This document shows, piece after piece, positions 43,955 through 52,136 of a stretch of 64,000 bases of DNA. Location of the stretch: positions 2,914,001 to 2,978,000 of the forward strand of contig NZ_CP100763.1 of assembly GCF_024296685.1 (NCBI RefSeq), given 5' to 3'. The stretch comes from Natrinema marinum. GTDB lineage: Archaea; Halobacteriota; Halobacteria; Halobacteriales; Natrialbaceae. The notes below the pieces were generated by a model. It saw only the letters and a program-made list of their open reading frames with translations, had not been told where the DNA came from and searched no databases. The translations under genes and the position numbers were made by a program. Within the stretch, counting starts at the first letter, position 1. The number at the start of each line of letters is the position of its first letter.

Positions 43955-44902
43955 TCAGCGACGATATCGAGTGGCGGCTGCTGCGGTACCGACACCGGCG
44001 ACGGCGGCCATGCCGGCGAACTCGCCGTCGAGTCCGGAGCTGGAGGGTCCGGAAGGCGTCGGCGTCACCGCTGTCGTCGCGGGTGCCGCTCCTTGTAGCG
44101 GCGGACTCGAGGGCGCTGTCGGGACGATCATCCCGCCGAGGAGTTTGTCGAAGGTCAGGCGGACGTGGCCGAGCCACGGGATGCGGACCATCGCTTTGCC
44201 GGTGATCCACTCCGGTTTGACCACAGTCGTGTCAGCGCCGCCACTCAACTGATCGTAGCTCGGATTGTGATCGCCTTTCGTGATGAATCCTGCATGGGGT
44301 GCGGGACAGGTACGAACGTCATTGCAGGATACGTCACCGACGAGTTCTTCGCTCGCCTTGGTCTGGATCCAGTTTTCGTCCTCCTCGACCCAGAAGCGAG
44401 CGCGGTGAATCACCGGCGTCTTCCGTTCACTCCCTCCTGGTTTGAAGACGATTACGTCGCCTGCTTTCCCGAACTTCTTATGACCGGCTTCTTTCCCTTC
44501 CTCGAGGGTGACGATACCAGTACCCTGAACGGCTGCATCGCCGGCGAAGCGCCCCTCCTCGGCGATGAAGATCAGGTCGCCGCGTTCCATGTGGGGTTCC
44601 ATGCTGCCGCTTTCCACCGCGACGAGCGGCGGCCAGATGCCGCTGATTCCGAACAGCAGGAGGCCGACGACGGCGACGATGGCGACGCTGCTCAGCACGT
44701 CGCGTACCATCATGACGCTCTCGTCGTCGGTCTCTAAGAACCAGCGGACGACTCCGTCGTCTTCGATCGTCACGGCGTCGGGATCGGGAGCCGATCGGGG
44801 CGGACCGCCCGACGCTCGAGACGCCCCGGCGCTGCTGTCCTGCCGGCCGCCCTCGTCGTCGCCGGGATCGTCTGGCGGACTCCCGGAGCTAGAACCGCTC
44901 AT
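43955..44902 (-). CDS. Signal peptidase I, Sec11 type, copy 1
   Basis: 315 residues from ATG at 44902. An acidic N-terminus, one membrane helix (VLSSVAIVAVVGLLLFGIS), then the catalytic ESGSMEPHM with Ser100, VIHRARFW carrying the His that replaces bacterial Lys in archaeal/ER-type enzymes, and ITKGDHNPSYDQ with the Asp. It removes signal peptides from Sec-exported proteins at the outer membrane face. A Pro/Thr/Ser-rich segment and a weak C-terminal hydrophobic stretch follow. It is in tandem with a second copy (44967-45857), 64 bases apart. Confidence 0.88.
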   Translation of the reverse strand: MSGSSSGSPPDDPGDDEGGRQDSSAGASRASGGPPRSAPDPDAVTIEDDGVVRWFLETDDESVMMVRDVLSSVAIVAVVGLLLFGISGIWPPLVAVESGSMEPHMERGDLIFIAEEGRFAGDAAVQGTGIVTLEEGKEAGHKKFGKAGDVIVFKPGGSERKTPVIHRARFWVEEDENWIQTKASEELVGDVSCNDVRTCPAPHAGFITKGDHNPSYDQLSGGADTTVVKPEWITGKAMVRIPWLGHVRLTFDKLLGGMIVPTAPSSPPLQGAAPATTAVTPTPSGPSSSGLDGEFAGMAAVAGVGTAAAATRYRR

Positions 44903-44966
44903 CGTGACCCGTTTTGCCGGGGTCGACAATCAACTTTCTGTTCGTCGGAGCGCGAAACGGAGTGCG

Positions 44967-45857
44967 TTACGAGCCGCCCCTGTCCGATCCGGCGAGGGCT
45001 CCGAACAGGAGTAGCGCGACCGCACCTGCCAAGACGACGCCGATGATCGAGCCGAGGCCGACCGCCGAGCGAATCGAGTCGACCAGTAGTCGAATCATGC
45101 CGAGTTGCGGCATCTTGAACATCGCTTTGCCGGTGACCCAGTCGGGGCTGACGACGGTGGTCTCCGACCCGGAGCGTGGCAGCTGGTCGTACGCCGGGTT
45201 GGCGTCGCCTTTCGTCACGAACCCGTCGTGGGGTGCCGGACACGAGCGGATGTCCGCGCAGGTCGCGCCCTCGAGAGAGCCGGGATCGGCCGTCGTCTGC
45301 ACCCAGTTTTCGCCTGCCTCGACCCAGAAGTGTGCGCGGTGGATCACCGGCGTCGCGGTCGGGTCGCCGTTCGGCCGGAAGACGATCACGTCTCCGGGCT
45401 TCCCGAACTTTCGATAGCCGTTTTCTCGCCCTTGCTCGAGGGTGACGACGCCGGTTCCCTCGACGGCACCGTCGCCGGCGAACCGGCCCTCCTCGACGAC
45501 GAAGACGATATCGCCGGCGTGCATGTTCGGCGTCATACTCCCGCTTTCGATGGCGACGAGCACCGGAAACTGGCCGCTAATTAAGAACAGCAGGAGCCCG
45601 ACGATCGCGACGATGGCGAGGCTCGCCAGGACGACGCGGACGGCCGACACCGTTCGGTCGTCGGTCTCGAGGAACCAGCGAACGAGTCCGTCTTCGATTC
45701 GGACGGTCTCGTCGCGCCGGACTCGAGCCGAGCGATCCCCCAGCGGCCGCGGATCGCCGACCGAAGCGTCGTCGCTCGGGTGCTCGTCGGCTCCCGGCCG
45801 TCCGGCTCGGGAATCGGCGTGGGGACGGCCCGAGTCGCCGGCGTCGCGCCCGTTCAT
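44967..45857 (-). CDS. Signal peptidase I, Sec11 type, copy 2
   Basis: 296 residues, clearly paralogous to copy 1 along its length: GLVRWFLETDD, IESGSMTPNMHAGDIVFVVE, VIHRAHFWVEAGENW and VTKGDANPAYDQLP. Ser, His and Asp of the triad are conserved. It has an N-terminal helix (VVLASLAIVAIVGLLLFLIS) and, unlike copy 1, a convincing C-terminal membrane helix (IIGVVLAGAVALLLFGALAG). The two genes form a likely operon, divergent from the DP1 gene. The pair probably arose by tandem duplication. Confidence 0.88.
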   Translation of the reverse strand: MNGRDAGDSGRPHADSRAGRPGADEHPSDDASVGDPRPLGDRSARVRRDETVRIEDGLVRWFLETDDRTVSAVRVVLASLAIVAIVGLLLFLISGQFPVLVAIESGSMTPNMHAGDIVFVVEEGRFAGDGAVEGTGVVTLEQGRENGYRKFGKPGDVIVFRPNGDPTATPVIHRAHFWVEAGENWVQTTADPGSLEGATCADIRSCPAPHDGFVTKGDANPAYDQLPRSGSETTVVSPDWVTGKAMFKMPQLGMIRLLVDSIRSAVGLGSIIGVVLAGAVALLLFGALAGSDRGGS

Positions 45858-45970
45858 CGGACACCCGTTTCTCGGACCGGGGCATCAACCTTCCGGCGAA
45901 TTATGTCGTCTCGTCGCTCGATGGCCCGGGATCCGCTATCCTTTTGCCGTCGCTCGCGAATGTCTGGGCT

Positions 45971-47575
45971 GTGCCACTCGAGGCTCCGGCGCGGATCGTC
46001 AGCGAACTCACGAGCCGCGGCTACAACGTCGAGCGCGAGGCGGTCACCCGGCTCGCCGCCGCCGACGATCCGAGCGCGGCCCTCGAGCGCGTGCTCGAGG
46101 GGGTTCCCGACGACGCGCTGGTCGTTCGGACAAACCACGTGACGGCCGCGCTCTCGACGGCCGACGCCGCGGACGTCGTCGATGGGCAGGGACTCGCCGA
46201 TGGCGGTGCCGTCGATCCGGCTTCGACGGCCGCGAACGCGTCTCCCCCCGCCGAGTCGACCCCCTCCGTTTCAACTGGAACTGACCTACCCACGGCCGGC
46301 GAATCGACCGATCGATCTCCAGTCGAAACGGAGGGGTCGTCTCGCATCGAACGCTCCGTGGATCCCGCCCTGCGGTCGCTCGAGATCGTCGGCGATATGA
46401 CCGGCGAGAGCACGGGAACCGGCGAGTACAGCGACTTCGTCTCCGTCTTTCGCGACCGACTCGACAGACTCGGCGGCAAGCTCCGCGGCCGAGTCAACCA
46501 CCGGCCGGCCTCGGCGATCCAGAACATGCCCGGCGGTAGCGAGGCCGGGATGGTCGGGCTGGTCAACGATATCCGGTCGACCGCCAGCGGCCACTGGCTG
46601 ATCGAACTCGAGGACGCGACCGGGACCTTCCCGTGGCTCGTGATGAAAGACCGGGAGTACGTCGACCTCGTCGACGAATTGCTGTGCGACGAGGTGCTGG
46701 CGATGGAGGGGACGCTGGCGGACGACTCGGGGATCGCCTTCGTCGACTCGATGTACTTCCCGGATGTCCCCCGGACCCACGAGCCGTCGACGGCCGACCG
46801 CCACGTGCAGGCGGCGCTGATCAGCGACGTCCACGTCGGCAGCCAGGAGTTCATGGCGGACGCCTGGAACGCCTTTGCCGATTGGCTTCACACCGAGCAG
46901 GCCCAGCACGTCGAGTACCTGCTGATCGCCGGCGACATGGTCGAGGGCGTCGGCGTCTATCCCGATCAGGACGAGGAACTCGACATCGTCGACATCTACG
47001 AGCAGTACGAGGCGTTCAACGAGCACCTGAAGCAAGTACCCGGCGACCTCGAGATCGTCATGATCCCCGGCAACCACGACGCGGTCCGCCTCGCGGAACC
47101 ACAGCCGGGGTTCGACGAGGAACTCCGGGGGATCATGTCCGCCCACGACCCACAGATCGTGAGCAACCCCTCGACGGTGACCGTAGAGGGGGTCTCCGTC
47201 CTGATGTACCACGGCGTCTCGCTGGACGAAGTCATCGCGGAACTCCCCGAGGAGAAAGCCAGCTACGACGACCCCCACAAGGCGATGTACCACCTCCTCA
47301 AGAAGCGCCACGTCGCGCCGCAGTTCGGCGGCCACACGCGCCTCGCGCCCGAAGAGCGCGATTACCTCGTGATGGAGGAAGTCCCCGACATCTTCCATAC
47401 CGGTCACGTCCACAAACTCGGCTTCGGCAAGTACCACAACGTCCTCGCAATCAACTCCGGCTGCTGGCAGGCCCAGACTGACTTCCAGAAGAGCGTCAAC
47501 ATCGACCCCGACGCCGGCTTCGCCCCGATCGTCGATCTGGATACGCTCGACGTGACGGTCCAGAAGTTTTCCTGA
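45971..47575 (+). CDS. polB: DNA polymerase D small subunit DP1
   Basis: 534 residues from GTG at 45971 (PLEAPARIVSELTSRGY). After an N-terminal domain and a Ser/Thr-rich linker, an OB-like part (LVNDIRSTASGHWLIELED) leads to the phosphodiesterase domain: LISDVHVGSQEF, AGDMVEGVG, MIPGNHDAVR, LMYHGVSLDEV, GHVHKLGFG. All metal-binding residues appear intact, so 3'-5' proofreading exonuclease activity is expected. DP1 works with the large subunit DP2, which is not here, in replication. Its place near the origin is typical of haloarchaea. The linker encodes two ORB-like motifs. Confidence 0.93.
   Translation: MPLEAPARIVSELTSRGYNVEREAVTRLAAADDPSAALERVLEGVPDDALVVRTNHVTAALSTADAADVVDGQGLADGGAVDPASTAANASPPAESTPSVSTGTDLPTAGESTDRSPVETEGSSRIERSVDPALRSLEIVGDMTGESTGTGEYSDFVSVFRDRLDRLGGKLRGRVNHRPASAIQNMPGGSEAGMVGLVNDIRSTASGHWLIELEDATGTFPWLVMKDREYVDLVDELLCDEVLAMEGTLADDSGIAFVDSMYFPDVPRTHEPSTADRHVQAALISDVHVGSQEFMADAWNAFADWLHTEQAQHVEYLLIAGDMVEGVGVYPDQDEELDIVDIYEQYEAFNEHLKQVPGDLEIVMIPGNHDAVRLAEPQPGFDEELRGIMSAHDPQIVSNPSTVTVEGVSVLMYHGVSLDEVIAELPEEKASYDDPHKAMYHLLKKRHVAPQFGGHTRLAPEERDYLVMEEVPDIFHTGHVHKLGFGKYHNVLAINSGCWQAQTDFQKSVNIDPDAGFAPIVDLDTLDVTVQKFS
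46259..46280 (-). repeat. ORB-like motif in the DP1 linker, left
   Basis: On the minus strand TTCCAGTTGAAACGGAGGGG, then GT. It matches ORB1 except for one base in AAGG. It faces the copy at 46317-46340 in inverted orientation, 36 bases away, within the Ser/Thr-rich linker of the protein. Confidence 0.45.
46317..46340 (+). repeat. ORB-like motif in the DP1 linker, right
   Basis: CTCCAGTCGAAACGGAGGGG, then TCGT. With the motif at 46259-46280 it forms an inverted pair, the arrangement seen around the unwinding element of oriC, although the 36 bases between are not AT-rich. Confidence 0.45.
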
Positions 47576-47593
47576 ACCGAACTTTTGCGCTGC

Positions 47594-47614
47594 GGGCGCG
47601 GCGGAGCCGCGCCC
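47594..47614 (+). terminator. GC hairpin after DP1
   Basis: GGGCGCGGC, loop GGA, GCCGCGCCC: a perfect 9-base stem beginning 19 bases after the DP1 stop. There is no T-run, so it may act as a transcript-end or stability structure rather than a classical terminator. Confidence 0.45.
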
Positions 47615-47755
47615 TCGGCAACACGTTGATGAAAAGCACTCCTCCCTCCGATCCGAACGCGTAGCGTTCTCCACATCGGTCGTCGGCCCGCTCGTTCGCG
47701 CCTTCGGCACTCACTCGCGGTACAACTCCTCGCTTCGAGGCCGTCTCACGTTCTC

Positions 47756-48193
47756 CTACGGCTCGAGTCGAAACCGTACTGTCGGGGAGCCGTCGAACTG
47801 CGGGCCGCGACCGCGTCGTTCGAAGCCGACTTCTTCGGCGGCGCGGTGGATCGGCTCCGCGTCCTGCGAAGCGAGCACCTCAACGGCCATCGACTCGCGC
47901 TCGGCGAATCGGACGGGTTCGCCCAGCAGCCGTTTACAGGCCTCGTCCGTGCCATCGAGCTGGGTGACGTGTACGGTGTCTTCGCGGGCGTCGAAGCTGA
48001 TAAATCCGAGTAAGTCCTCCGGGTCCGAGCCGTCGTACTGCGAGTCCGAGACATCGGCGTTCGGATCGTGGTTCCCATCCTCGGCGACGCGCACCGTCCG
48101 GTCGTGGACGAGATTTCGCATTACGTCCGTCGGGGAGTCCGCGATCGACGCGAGCGCGTCTGCGTCGGCTTCGAGTGCATCCCGTACGTTCAT
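47756..48193 (-). CDS. GNAT-like acetyltransferase domain protein
   Basis: 145 residues. MNVRDALEADADALASIADS begins like a GNAT protein, LLGFISFDAREDTVHVTQLDGTDEA gives strands 2-4, and AEPIHRAAEEVGFERRGRGPQF matches the family's C-terminal end. The acetyl-CoA motif A (R/Q-x2-G-x-G/A) is not clear, so enzymatic activity is uncertain. An acidic loop (DGNHDPNADVSDSQYDGSDP) is inserted early. Function unknown. Confidence 0.65.
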   Translation of the reverse strand: MNVRDALEADADALASIADSPTDVMRNLVHDRTVRVAEDGNHDPNADVSDSQYDGSDPEDLLGFISFDAREDTVHVTQLDGTDEACKRLLGEPVRFAERESMAVEVLASQDAEPIHRAAEEVGFERRGRGPQFDGSPTVRFRLEP

Positions 48194-48408
48194 CGACGTA
48201 TGGTAATGATGCGCGTGACAATAAATCCCGGTCGCGACCGAGCGAGCGATCGGTCGGCTGTCAGCGCGGCGTCGACGACTCGTCCGTCGGTCTCTGCAGC
48301 CGGGGCAGGTAAAAACACGGGCGATGGGACACAGTTATCTGCCCGCTCTGGTAACGGTTCGGGTATGAGTCACAGCATCGCAATGCGGGCCGTCCGCGAG
48401 GTGGCAGC

Positions 48409-49587
48409 ATGCGCGTCGTAGCCAAGTTCGGTGGGACGAGTCTGGGGAGCGGCGACCGGATCAACCGCGCCGCCGACTCGATCGCCGCGGCCGTCGAGGA
48501 TGGCCACGAGATCGCCGTCGTCGCCAGCGCCATGGGGTCGACCACGGACGAACTGCTCGACGAGATCACCTTCGAGACCGACGAGGCCGACCGCGCCCAG
48601 ATCGTCAGCATGGGCGAGCGAACGTCGGTTCGGATGCTCAAGGCTGCCCTGTCGGCCCGCGGCATCGACGCGACCTTTTTAGAGCCTGGCAGTGACGAGT
48701 GGCCGATCGTCACCGACGAGTACGGCGAGGTCGATGTCGAGGAGACCCAGCGACGCGCTGCGAAGGTCGCCGCGGAACTCGATGGGACGGTGCCGGTCAT
48801 CACCGGCTTCCTCGCGGAGGGGCCGGACGGTTCGATCACCACGCTCGGCCGGGGCGGCAGCGACACCACGGCGGTCATGATGGGCAAGTACATGGACGCC
48901 GACGAGGTCGTCATCGTGACCGACGTCGAGGGCGTCATGACCGGCGATCCCCACGTCGTCGAAGGGGCCCGCAACGTCGGCGAAATCTCCGTCGACGAAC
49001 TTCGGAATCTGTCCTTCCGCGGGGCCGAGGTCGTCGCTCCCTCCGCGCTGTCGTACAAGGACGGCAAACTCGACGTTCGTGTCGTCCACTACCAGCACGG
49101 CGACCTCCTCTCGGGCGGGACGAGCATCGAAGGCGAGTTCCGGAACCTCGTCGACCTGCGCGAGCGGCCGCTGGCCTGTCTGACCGTCGCCGGTCGGGCG
49201 ATCCGCAACCAGCCCGGCATCTTCAACCACCTCTCGGAGGCGCTTGCCGAGAGCGACGTCAACATCGACGCCGTCGCCAGCGGCATGGACACCGTCACGT
49301 TCTACATCGACGAGGAAGAGGCCGAACGCGCCGAGAACATCCTCCACCGCGAGGTCATCGCTCGCGACGAACTCTCCTCGGTCACCGTCGACTCGCCGGT
49401 CGCCGTCATCCGCGTCACCGGCGGCGAACTCCCCAACCAGCCGGGGATCATCAGCGAGATCGTCAACCCCCTCGCCGAGGCGCGCATCCACCTGAACGAT
49501 ATCATCACGAGCGCGACCAGCGTCGCCCTCTTCGTCGACTGGGACGACCGCGAGGAGACCTTAGAGCTCACTCAGGACCTGTTCTGA
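48409..49587 (+). CDS. lysC: Aspartate kinase with two ACT domains
   Basis: 392 residues. VAKFGGTSLGSGDRINRAAD is the kinase N-terminal motif, GFLAEGPDGSITTLGRGGSDTTA the substrate/ATP region and DEVVIVTDVEGVMTGDP the aspartate loop. Two ACT domains follow (LTVAGRAIRNQPGIFNHLSE and IRVTGGELPNQPGIISEIVN), which bind allosteric amino acids such as lysine or threonine. It phosphorylates aspartate, the first step toward Met, Thr and Lys. An 18-codon frame (48365-48421) overlaps the start. Confidence 0.92.
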   Translation: MRVVAKFGGTSLGSGDRINRAADSIAAAVEDGHEIAVVASAMGSTTDELLDEITFETDEADRAQIVSMGERTSVRMLKAALSARGIDATFLEPGSDEWPIVTDEYGEVDVEETQRRAAKVAAELDGTVPVITGFLAEGPDGSITTLGRGGSDTTAVMMGKYMDADEVVIVTDVEGVMTGDPHVVEGARNVGEISVDELRNLSFRGAEVVAPSALSYKDGKLDVRVVHYQHGDLLSGGTSIEGEFRNLVDLRERPLACLTVAGRAIRNQPGIFNHLSEALAESDVNIDAVASGMDTVTFYIDEEEAERAENILHREVIARDELSSVTVDSPVAVIRVTGGELPNQPGIISEIVNPLAEARIHLNDIITSATSVALFVDWDDREETLELTQDLF

Positions 49588-49737
49588 GCCGCGACCTCGT
49601 TCGACGTTCGGTCCCGGTGTTCGGGTTCCGATCGCGGACAAGTAGGGGGCCGTGACTATCGTTGCAGCGAATGAAACGACCTGCTAGCCAGTGGTAACAG
49701 CATCGTAACGAAGGGGGGTGACGGTGCCTTCAGCGCT

Positions 49738-50160
49738 ATGAGCAGCGACCCGACAGTGACGGAGGTCTTCGAGGAGATCGAACCAGACCCGGACGCGATC
49801 CTCGGGGCGTTCGACGCGGACTCCCCCGAGTCCGTCCTCGAGGGGGCCGGCGAGCACGACCCGGTTCCCGACGACGCGGTCGACGCCGACGACGTGACCG
49901 CCAGCGAGGTGTTCGCGGACCTGAAAGCGATCTCGCTCGAGGTTTCGGACGCCGAGACGAGGGACGAACCCGCCGCGGAGACGGCATATGCGACGGGCCA
50001 TCACGAGTCCGGCGGCCGGAGGAGTACCGCCTCCGACGGCGACTGGAAACTGGTCGGTCCCGAACCACCGGCGACGAGAATCGAAAACGACGCCTTCGGC
50101 GGGTTCGGCTTCGAGCCAGACGGCGACGCCACGGCCGAGTTCGCCTGGATCGACGTATAG
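49738..50160 (+). CDS. Acidic haloarchaeal protein of unknown function
   Basis: 140 residues, very acidic and largely without predicted structure. MSSDPTVTEVFEEIEPDPDA and ASEVFADLKAISLEVSDAE are two similar helical segments (TEVFEEIEPD / SEVFADLKAI), perhaps a small repeat. The end has DAFGGFGFEPDGD. No cysteine or membrane segment. I do not recognise the family. Confidence 0.55.
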   Translation: MSSDPTVTEVFEEIEPDPDAILGAFDADSPESVLEGAGEHDPVPDDAVDADDVTASEVFADLKAISLEVSDAETRDEPAAETAYATGHHESGGRRSTASDGDWKLVGPEPPATRIENDAFGGFGFEPDGDATAEFAWIDV

Positions 50161-50234
50161 CTCCGGGGCGTCGGCTGGTTCGGAACCGATAGCGGGTGAC
50201 CTCCTCGAGCGAGAAAACGGTCGCCGAGGCCCGG

Positions 50235-50603
50235 CTACAGACTCGCGATGACCGCACGAGCCCGGTCCCGGAGCGTCGGTTCCGGTTCTGGCTCGGACCG
50301 GCCGCGGAATCGCTGTTTCGCGATGGTTCGGACCCCGCGCGAGGCGGCGTCGGAGGTGGCGATATCGGCCGCCCAGTCCGGCAACTGGGACTCGAGTTCC
50401 CGCTGTTTTTCGGCTTTGATCTTGCTGAACCGACGCAGTACCAGTCCGACGCCGAGGAAGAGGCCGGCGTCGAGCAACTCGCGTCTGAACCGCTCTCGAT
50501 CCTTTCGGACCGCGATCGCTTTCGCCAGCGAGAGGGCACCGATCGCCAGATAGACCTTCGAACTCTTCGACGGATCGCCGCTGAGCATCCGTTGGAGCGC
50601 CAT
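50235..50603 (-). CDS. Haloarchaeal protein with two hydrophobic segments
   Basis: 122 residues from ATG at 50603 (MALQRMLSGDPSKSSK). VYLAIGALSLAKAIAV and ELLDAGLFLGVGLVL are moderately hydrophobic and may form a membrane hairpin. The rest is charged (IKAEKQRELESQLPDWAADI and FRGRSEPEPEPTLRDRARA). Function unknown. It converges with the acidic protein gene at 49738. Confidence 0.55.
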   Translation of the reverse strand: MALQRMLSGDPSKSSKVYLAIGALSLAKAIAVRKDRERFRRELLDAGLFLGVGLVLRRFSKIKAEKQRELESQLPDWAADIATSDAASRGVRTIAKQRFRGRSEPEPEPTLRDRARAVIASL

Positions 50604-50675
50604 GCGAGAGATTCCTACCACGCTCTGTCGGATAAAACTGCGCTGGCAGGAGACGGGTTCCGTCGGTGCCGCCGA

Positions 50676-51122
50676 TCACGCGCGCTCGGCGGTCACCGCG
50701 ACGCCGCGGTTTCGCCGCTCGTCGATCGGCTCGATCGAAAACCCCAGTCGCTCGTAGAACGGGCGCACGCCGTCGTCGAACCGGGCCGTGAGCCGTCCCT
50801 CGCGTTCGAGGGCGCGTTCGATCAACGCTCGGCCGATCCCCTGGCCCCGATGGCGACGCCGGACGCCGATCGCGCCGACGTGCGCGCCGGAGTCGGCCGC
50901 TATGGGCTCGAGGACGGCCGTGCCGAGGATCCGCTCGCTGCCGTCGTCGCCGTCGCTACTGCCACCGTGGCCGTCGGTCTCCGTTCCCCCTCGTCGATCG
51001 CCCGCGACGAGGACGTCCCCGGCGGCGATCCGCTCCTCGACGTCGCCGGGCTCGAGCAACGCGGCGTCGAGGATCCGTCGGACCTCGAGGGCGTCGTCTG
51101 GGGTGGCGGTACGGACGAACAT
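50676..51122 (-). CDS. GNAT family N-acetyltransferase
   Basis: 148 residues. FVRTATPDDALEVRRILDAA, then LEPIAADSGAHVGAIGVRRRHRGQGIGRALIE gives motif A (RRRHRGQGIGRAL) with the acetyl-CoA pyrophosphate loop, and FDDGVRPFYERLGFSIEP is motif B. It should acetylate a small amine or protein N-terminus; the substrate is not known. Three bases separate it from the redoxin upstream in the same minus-strand unit. Confidence 0.88.
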   Translation of the reverse strand: MFVRTATPDDALEVRRILDAALLEPGDVEERIAAGDVLVAGDRRGGTETDGHGGSSDGDDGSERILGTAVLEPIAADSGAHVGAIGVRRRHRGQGIGRALIERALEREGRLTARFDDGVRPFYERLGFSIEPIDERRNRGVAVTAERA

Positions 51123-51125
51123 GCG

Positions 51126-51668
51126 TCACGAACAGCGGTCGGCCTGGGCCAACAGGGCGTCGATTTCGGGTCGGTCGAGGATCGTTTCGCCGCGGTAGGC
51201 CGCGGCGATCGGCAACTCGTCCGTGTCGGCGTCGCGCACGTCGAACACGATCGCGGCGGGCATCCGGCCGACGAGGTCGAACCGCCGGCCGAGCGTGCCG
51301 AGACGAACGGGCTGGTCGAAGGCGTCGCCGAGCCTCGCCTCCGGGTCCGCGCAGATCGGGTACGGCAGCTCGTACTGCTCTTGCCACTCTCGGACCCGCT
51401 CGCGCGGTTCGGGGACGATCGAGACGACCTCACAGCCCCGCTCGCGGAACTCGTCGTACCGGTCGCCGATCGCCCGGACCTGCCGGCGACACTGCCCGGC
51501 GTGGTGGTCGCGGTGGAGCAACAGGACGACGGCGTCGTAGGTGGGATCCGACTCGTCGGTCGTCGTCGGATCGGTCGGCACGACCGGTTCGGTCAGGTCC
51601 ACGAGCGCGAGCGGATCCGGCCCCGGTCCGACGTTCGGCAGGGCCACCTCGACGGGGTTGCTGTGCAT
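51126..51668 (-). CDS. Redoxin of the peroxiredoxin (AhpC/TSA) superfamily, atypical active site
   Basis: 180 residues. DAVVLLLHRDHHAGQCRRQVRAIGDRYDEF occupies the place of the peroxidatic site, but the typical PxxxTxxC motif is replaced by HRDHHAGQC, so it has one Cys at that point. VSIVPEPRERVREWQEQYELPYPICADPEARLGDAF matches the fold. A disulfide or thioredoxin-type role is possible; a peroxidase is uncertain. It is in one transcript with the GNAT gene. Confidence 0.7.
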   Translation of the reverse strand: MHSNPVEVALPNVGPGPDPLALVDLTEPVVPTDPTTTDESDPTYDAVVLLLHRDHHAGQCRRQVRAIGDRYDEFRERGCEVVSIVPEPRERVREWQEQYELPYPICADPEARLGDAFDQPVRLGTLGRRFDLVGRMPAAIVFDVRDADTDELPIAAAYRGETILDRPEIDALLAQADRCS

Positions 51669-51707
51669 ATTGCCCTTTCCCTGCGGCCCGGCAAAACGAC
51701 CGGGCTT

Positions 51708-52031
51708 TCACTCCCCTGCGTCGACCCGTCGTCTCCTTTCGTCGGCCGTCGCGGGCGGTTCGTTACTCGAGCGGGCGTCGCTGCCGCCCTTGATGAGCCG
51801 CAACACCGTCACGTGGTCGTGTTCGACCGGCTGATCCTCCGGGACCGGTCGCCCGTCGACGAGGACGCTCACTTCGTGGGGGCTCAGATCGATCTCGCGG
51901 AGCAGGTCCGCGTAGGTCGGCGTCGTATCGGCCTCGGAACCGCCAGCGCTCTCGTCCGCCTCGGCGTCTGCCACCGCCTCGAGTTCGAGTTCGAAGGTAT
52001 CCTCGCCCTTGACGTCGACGGTGACGTGCAT
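51708..52031 (-). CDS. samp2: SAMP2-type ubiquitin-like modifier with extra C-terminal tail
   Basis: 107 residues. The beta-grasp fold is clear: MHVTVDVKGEDTFELELE, TYADLLREIDLSPHEVSV, LVDGRPVPEDQPVEHDHVTV, LRLIKGG, close to Haloferax SAMP2 through the diglycine at residues 82-83. SAMPs attach by their C-terminal glycine to lysines (sampylation) and, for SAMP2, also serve sulfur transfer to tRNA. Here 24 residues (SDARSSNEPPATADERRRR to GE) follow the diglycine, and residues 20-38 hold an acidic loop. It needs trimming to act as a modifier, as ubiquitin precursors do, or has another role (inference). It shares the strand of the redoxin and GNAT genes. Confidence 0.8.
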   Translation of the reverse strand: MHVTVDVKGEDTFELELEAVADAEADESAGGSEADTTPTYADLLREIDLSPHEVSVLVDGRPVPEDQPVEHDHVTVLRLIKGGSDARSSNEPPATADERRRRVDAGE

Positions 52032-52136
52032 ACCTCGAGTTGCGGGAGGAGGGCCTTGAGCGCGTCGCTCCGTGAGTATCGGGCGCGCCGCTCGAGCATG
52101 GCCGTCCGGGGCCGAGCCGCGGTCCGCGAGGCCGCG

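Noticed and set aside
48365-48421. 18-codon frame overlapping the lysC start
   Set aside because: No amino-acid run expected of an attenuator (no Lys/Thr/Met-rich stretch), so a leader-peptide role is not supported.
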